Below are positions 62,336-64,000 of a stretch of 64,000 nucleotides of DNA, in pieces. The stretch's first letter is position 1; each line of letters opens with the position of its first letter. The DNA comes from a virus. The stretch spans positions 1 to 64,000 of the IMG/VR virus record IMGVR_UViG_3300028840_003688; one strand, given 5' to 3'. The notes beneath the pieces were generated by a model. It searched no databases. It was not told the origin of the DNA and saw only the letters and a program-made list of their open reading frames with translations. Made by a program: the position numbers and the translations under genes.

Positions 62336-63135
62336 CAGGGAGACGTGCCGATAGACACGTAGACGGCGGCCCGCGCTGCTGCACCAGGGCCGAAGAGGTT
62401 CGCAAGATTTTCATCCGCCTGGCCGGCGGCAAAATCGTAGTCCGTCGGCGTGGCCCCGCGAGTCAGCCCAATGAGCAGCTCGTCCCCCGTCGCAGAGACC
62501 TCATGCACGACGTACAAAGGCTGCCCAGCATCTGCGAAAGACGCCGGATCTTGAACACCTTGCTGAATGACACCCGTGCCGCCACCCGGGACGAGGGGCT
62601 GCAGCAAGTTCGGGCTACCGAAGCGAATGTCCTCAGAACGACCATTCTGCGTCACACGAGCGAAGCCGGACACCGGCTCCGTCTGGACGTAGATAGTCCC
62701 ACTGTTCGCCGCAGGGATGAGCACGCGCTCTTCCGTCTGAGGACCCGAAGTGTCAGGCACACCCTCGCTCGGCGTCAAGTGGAAGGGGATCTGATTGTCG
62801 TTCTGGAAGTCCAAGAGCGTTCGGTAGCGCCACCAGAAGCTCCAGGTGTACGGCAAGACGTTGACGCCGTCGTTGTACGTGATCTGAGGGACCCAGATGA
62901 GAACACGGGCGCCCTCAGGAACAGAAAGGCCACCGACGAGATTGGGATCGTACCCTTGCTTGCCCTGCGACGCGAGAGGATCGATCGCACGACCACGTTC
63001 GGTGAACATGATGGGGGTGTCTACCGGCTGACCGCTGTAATCCGTGGTGAAGCCGTCATAGGGCACAAGTGAGCGGACCAGCCCGAACTGGGCATCCGCC
63101 ATCACGGTCGTCGTCGTCGGTAGCGCTTCACTCAT
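62335..63135 (-). CDS. Structural-type protein, 266 aa
   Basis: MSEALPTTTT behind GAGGAAGACG. Beta-rich throughout (YDGFTTDYSGQPVDTPIMFT, VLIWVPQITYNDGVNVLPYT, TIYVQTEPVSGFARVTQNGR), with no helices of note. Likely virion surface or tail component. Its stop and the next start share one base. Confidence 0.65.
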   Translation of the reverse strand: MSEALPTTTTVMADAQFGLVRSLVPYDGFTTDYSGQPVDTPIMFTERGRAIDPLASQGKQGYDPNLVGGLSVPEGARVLIWVPQITYNDGVNVLPYTWSFWWRYRTLLDFQNDNQIPFHLTPSEGVPDTSGPQTEERVLIPAANSGTIYVQTEPVSGFARVTQNGRSEDIRFGSPNLLQPLVPGGGTGVIQQGVQDPASFADAGQPLYVVHEVSATGDELLIGLTRGATPTDYDFAAGQADENLANLFGPGAAARAAVYVSIGTSP

Positions 63136-63146
63136 CTTCGTCTTCC

Positions 63147-63878
63147 TCAGGGACCAACCGGCCGGATATCGCAATCTTCAGGCGCGTTCTGAGAGAACTC
63201 CTTGTAGTTCCGGCGCCCACCACCAGAGGATTTGCGCTTCGACTCAGCGTTCTTCTTCATGTCGCGATCTGAGACGAAGTAATACCAGAGAGCACCCGCT
63301 CCGACCGCAGAAACAACGGCGTAGGTGCCAGAAATCTTCGCCTCACGGTCGTCCGCTCCGGAAGTGAAGTACTTCATCGCTCGATACGCATTGACGGCGG
63401 CCCCTGCTGCCAGCCCGCCGGCTAGGCCCCCGAAGGGGCCTCCGTAGTACGTGCCCACAGCAGCACCGCCAGCCACGCCGATGACAGACAGGCCCAGATT
63501 GTGCCCCACCATGTCCTCTTCGTACTCGCCCAAGTCGTCCATCGGGTAGCGAGCAGGCGCAGGCTGAACTCGAAGAGGAGGACCCGGCATGCGCGGCATC
63601 GGCGAAACTGCTGGAAGCGGTACTTCCGAAGGACCGAAGTTGTAGCCCCGCGGCGGAGGCGGAGGATTCTGCTGGCTCTTCGTCCTGTCAATAGACGGGC
63701 CAGGCGTTGCTTGTGCAAATATTCCGCCACCTTCGTAGGTGGTCGTCGAAGGGATGGCACCCTTCGGAGCAACCGTCTGATGCTCGGCGGGTACCGCCGC
63801 AGGGGGCGTGTAGGTAGGCGGAGCAAAATCTCCACCAGGGGCTCCCCCAGCCGCCAAATCATCAAAAGGGTTGTTCAT
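63147..63878 (-). CDS. Proline-rich protein with glycine-zipper membrane region, 243 aa
   Basis: The first 115 residues are Pro/Gly-rich and disordered (PPPPPRGYNFGPSEVPLPAV). Residues 125-165 form a glycine zipper (IGVAGGAAVGTYYGGPFGGL, AGGLAAGAAVNAYRAM), typical of membrane-inserting proteins. A third hydrophobic stretch (YAVVSAVGAGALWYYFVS) and a basic end (AESKRKSSGGGRRNYK) follow. Could form a membrane channel or be part of a virion membrane. Confidence 0.66.
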   Translation of the reverse strand: MNNPFDDLAAGGAPGGDFAPPTYTPPAAVPAEHQTVAPKGAIPSTTTYEGGGIFAQATPGPSIDRTKSQQNPPPPPRGYNFGPSEVPLPAVSPMPRMPGPPLRVQPAPARYPMDDLGEYEEDMVGHNLGLSVIGVAGGAAVGTYYGGPFGGLAGGLAAGAAVNAYRAMKYFTSGADDREAKISGTYAVVSAVGAGALWYYFVSDRDMKKNAESKRKSSGGGRRNYKEFSQNAPEDCDIRPVGP

Positions 63879-63892
63879 CTCGAAAGTTTACC

Positions 63893-64000
63893 TCAGCGGT
63901 TCGATCTCATCCACGAAACAAGGGAGAAGCCAGCGACAGCTCCCGCAGCGAAATAGAGCACCTGCTCCGAGCCACCCATGGCTGCGACCATCGTGGGCTT
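63893..64000 (-). CDS. Membrane protein, C-terminal end only (partial)
   Basis: The gene runs beyond the window. The visible end is a hydrophobic helix (EQVLYFAAGAVAGFSLVSWM) then RSNR. It could start at an ATG still inside the window, 10 or 22 bases from the edge, but no ribosome-binding site is visible. Confidence 0.5.
   Translation of the reverse strand, partial: KPTMVAAMGGSEQVLYFAAGAVAGFSLVSWMRSNR

Overview
This window looks like part of a large, GC-rich bacteriophage genome. The evidence is dense packing of very short genes, most joined by ATGA or GTGA stop/start overlaps; long one-strand operons; tRNA genes; fibre-like structural proteins built from repeated modules; and nucleic-acid enzymes scattered among unknown genes. 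No terminase, portal, major capsid protein or DNA polymerase is recognisable, so the window is a fragment; it opens in a leftward operon and ends inside a gene. The host is not identifiable. A lipobox lipoprotein and the base composition fit a high-GC Gram-negative host, which is an inference.

Layout. (1) 1-7.43 kb: leftward operons of small unknown proteins. (2) 7.43-7.72 kb: a divergent non-coding switch region with long inverted repeats. (3) 7.72-12.96 kb: rightward small genes, several (as in region 1) preceded by tandem RNA hairpins ending just before an AGGAGGAC ribosome-binding site. (4) 13.0-15.7 kb: a MoxR-type AAA+ ATPase and a VWA protein, a RavA/ViaA-like pair. (5) 15.7-18.4 kb: small genes including a winged-helix regulator. 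(6) 18.39-18.76 kb: a non-coding locus with a promoter, a type II hammerhead ribozyme, a structured RNA with kissing loops, and tRNA-Arg(UCU). (7) 18.8-31.3 kb: about 40 coupled genes including a DEDDh exoribonuclease, a solitary DnaA domain IV, a nucleotide kinase and a DHH phosphoesterase. (8) 31.6-34.9 kb: a fibre-like protein. (9) 35.1-36.7 kb: a DUF2786-like gene and three tRNA-like genes with unusual insertions, followed by a PTH2-type peptidyl-tRNA hydrolase. (10) 36.6-44.4 kb: an SNF2 helicase facing a response regulator/histidine kinase/response regulator cassette, a VanY/M15-type peptidase, a RusA-like nuclease, a Cys-rich secreted protein and a solo TnpB. (11) 44.5-64 kb: a leftward operon opening, from its downstream end, with a 1222-residue tyrosine-recombinase fusion and containing fibre-like proteins and many small proteins with a single membrane segment.

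How the parts may work together. The switch region and the repeated palindrome GTAAC-N4-GTTAC appear to set transcription units. The hairpin leaders probably control mRNA stability or translation of small early genes. The tRNA genes, ribozyme and PTH2 form an RNA-centred set that could support or protect translation during infection. The two-component cassette implies that the phage senses or rewires host signalling. The right-hand operon is most likely structural and membrane-related. The strongest candidates for undescribed biology are the ribozyme/structured-RNA/tRNA locus, the tRNA-like genes with inserted helices, the recombinase fusion, and the two-component cassette.
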